DNA from: JAYPAN01 sp038123715
GTDB lineage: Bacteria > Pseudomonadota > Alphaproteobacteria > RS24
Length of the DNA: 64,000 nucleotides
Direction: 5' to 3'
Assembly: GCA_038123715.1 (NCBI GenBank)
Contig: JAYPAN010000002.1
Span: forward strand, 71,935 to 135,934
Every line of letters begins with the position of its first letter. Position 1 is the stretch's first letter. The notes below the pieces were generated by a model. It saw nothing but the letters and a program-made list of their open reading frames with translations. It did not search any database and was not told the origin of the DNA. The position numbers and the translations under genes are program-made. Below, piece by piece: positions 63,134 to 64,000 of the stretch.

Positions 63134-63919
63134 ATGTTCTTTTTTCCGTTGCGCGATGATAATCCGACCCATGGTCGGCCCTATATTTCTTGGGCCGTGC
63201 TGGCGCTGTGTATTTTGGTGTTTATGTGGCAAATCTCGCTGGGCGCAGCGCAGCATGCGGCGGTGCTGGCCTATGGCATGATACCGGCGCGGCTATTCGG
63301 CTTTGACCTGCCGGTCGGCACGCCGGAACTTGTGCCAGACTGGATGACGCTGTTCAGCTCCATGTTCATGCATGGCGGCATCATGCATTTGGCCGGCAAT
63401 ATGCTCTATCTCTGGATTTTCTCTGACAATGTGGAAGACAGTATCGGGCATGGCAAGTTTATCGTGTTTTATGCGCTGTGCGGTGTGGCCGCCGCGCTGG
63501 CGCAGGCTTTTGTCGATATTCGCTCACCGATTCCGATGATTGGCGCCAGTGGCGCGATTGCCGGTGTGCTGGGCAGTTATTTATTGCTGCATCCGCGCGC
63601 CAATGTGCGCTGCATTGTCGGCATATTTATTTTCTTCCGGCTGGTCAATGTGCCGGCCTTTATTGTGCTGGGCGGCTGGATTGCGCTGCAATTTTTGAGC
63701 CTTGGCCAGACCGGCAGCGGCGTTGCCTATGTTGCCCATATTGGCGGCTTTGTTGCCGGTATGGCGCTGATACCGTTTTTCAAAAAACCGCATATCCCCC
63801 TGTTTGACAAACCGCATAGCCGCGCCTTTAGCGTCGAACCTTTGACCGGCAACAGCCATATCCCGACAATCCCGCGCCGCAATGCCAAGCCCGATAACCG
63901 CCGCACACCCTGGGATTAA
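63134..63919 (+). CDS. Rhomboid family intramembrane serine protease
   Basis: This is a 261-residue membrane protein with six or seven helices. The catalytic serine is in PMIGASGAIAGVLG and the histidine in YVAHIGGFVAGMAL; the oxyanion histidine-asparagine is HLAGNMLYLWIF. The C-terminal tail of about 35 residues is polar and proline-rich. The start at 63134 (MFFFPLRDDNPT) is family-like; an earlier in-frame ATG lies in the M16 gene. It starts 10 bp after the M16 stop. Confidence 0.93.
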   Translation: MFFFPLRDDNPTHGRPYISWAVLALCILVFMWQISLGAAQHAAVLAYGMIPARLFGFDLPVGTPELVPDWMTLFSSMFMHGGIMHLAGNMLYLWIFSDNVEDSIGHGKFIVFYALCGVAAALAQAFVDIRSPIPMIGASGAIAGVLGSYLLLHPRANVRCIVGIFIFFRLVNVPAFIVLGGWIALQFLSLGQTGSGVAYVAHIGGFVAGMALIPFFKKPHIPLFDKPHSRAFSVEPLTGNSHIPTIPRRNAKPDNRRTPWD

Positions 63920-64000
63920 AAAGAGGGGGGACTAAAAAGGGGGGGCAGACGCAACAGCGCGGAAATAATTTTCCGCCGGTGAAAGTGAGGCTGGCGCAAA
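63920..64000. other. Right edge of the window
   Basis: These 81 bp hold two G-runs (63925-63930 and 63939-63945) and a hairpin, GCGGAAA-TAAT-TTTCCGC (63959-63976), without a T-run. No gene start is visible before the edge. Confidence 0.6.

Noticed and set aside
63959..63976. GCGGAAA/TTTCCGC hairpin as a terminator of the rhomboid gene
   Set aside because: No T-run follows on either strand.
1..64000. CRISPR arrays, insertion sequences, prophage, rRNA or tRNA genes
   Set aside because: No spaced direct repeats, transposase or integrase motifs, or tRNA T-arm signatures were seen in any intergenic region.

Overview
This 64 kb window is a gene-dense stretch of an alphaproteobacterial chromosome. 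The evidence is the gene order and subtypes: a coxB-coxA-ctaB-coxF-ctaG-coxC-SURF1 run, the split glycine decarboxylase (gcvPA), DUF2093, DUF3035/BamF-type lipoprotein, a TIGR01459-type HAD protein, the divergent alphaproteobacterial form of HisRS, short-type HisG with HisZ, and an aceA next to a RamB/ScfR-type regulator. The style is that of a free-living, LPS-making, aerobic Rhodospirillales or SAR116-like lineage; the exact order cannot be fixed from this piece. Two 100-N gaps, each flanked by an identical 55-bp sequence, show that it is a short-read scaffold.

Layout. 1-2160: glycine cleavage operon (gcvT-gcvH-gcvPA, minus strand) under a tandem glycine riboswitch. 2210-7344: a lipoprotein, ispH-thrB-rnhA, a coupled DsbD-alpha-like protein and peroxiredoxin, and YqgE/AlgH. 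7351-16183: a minus-strand cytochrome c oxidase operon running on into thrC, a GNAT acetyltransferase and a membrane sensor-like protein. 16564-23733: tldD, rsmE-gshA, ubiA, a fatty acid desaturase and pmbA (the TldD partner). 23829-29160: LPS genes (MsbA-like exporter, waaA, lpxK), an M23 peptidase and DUF2093. 29191-42833: xseA, purD, an ACAD10-type phosphotransferase, rsmD, rluB, tadA, an acyl-CoA dehydrogenase, mutL, pgi, a membrane-anchored parvulin with a HupE/UreJ-type protein, and rraA. 42909-46177: isocitrate lyase divergent from its probable regulator, with repeated operator-like half-sites between them. 46240-50900: hisS, hisZ, hisG and a TauE/SafE permease. 51123-53426: groESL under a CIRCE operator. 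53769-63919: an SDR, HAD, ribF, ileS, lspA, a BamF-like lipoprotein, an M16 peptidase pair and a rhomboid protease.

Most of the window is core metabolism and envelope or respiratory biogenesis. I see no insertion sequence, prophage, CRISPR array, tRNA or rRNA. The most unusual item is hisZ: its product carries an N-terminal Cro/YdaS-like helix-turn-helix domain fused in frame to the HisZ regulatory subunit. It is preceded by an AT-rich block with two palindromes and a promoter placed so that the mRNA should be leaderless. This suggests a histidine-pathway subunit that may also act as a DNA-binding regulator. Other points worth a look are the operator array between aceA and the RamB-like gene, a 28-codon ORF behind groEL whose start is held in a hairpin, and the demonstration that both N gaps are probably spurious, which restores the true XseA C-terminus.
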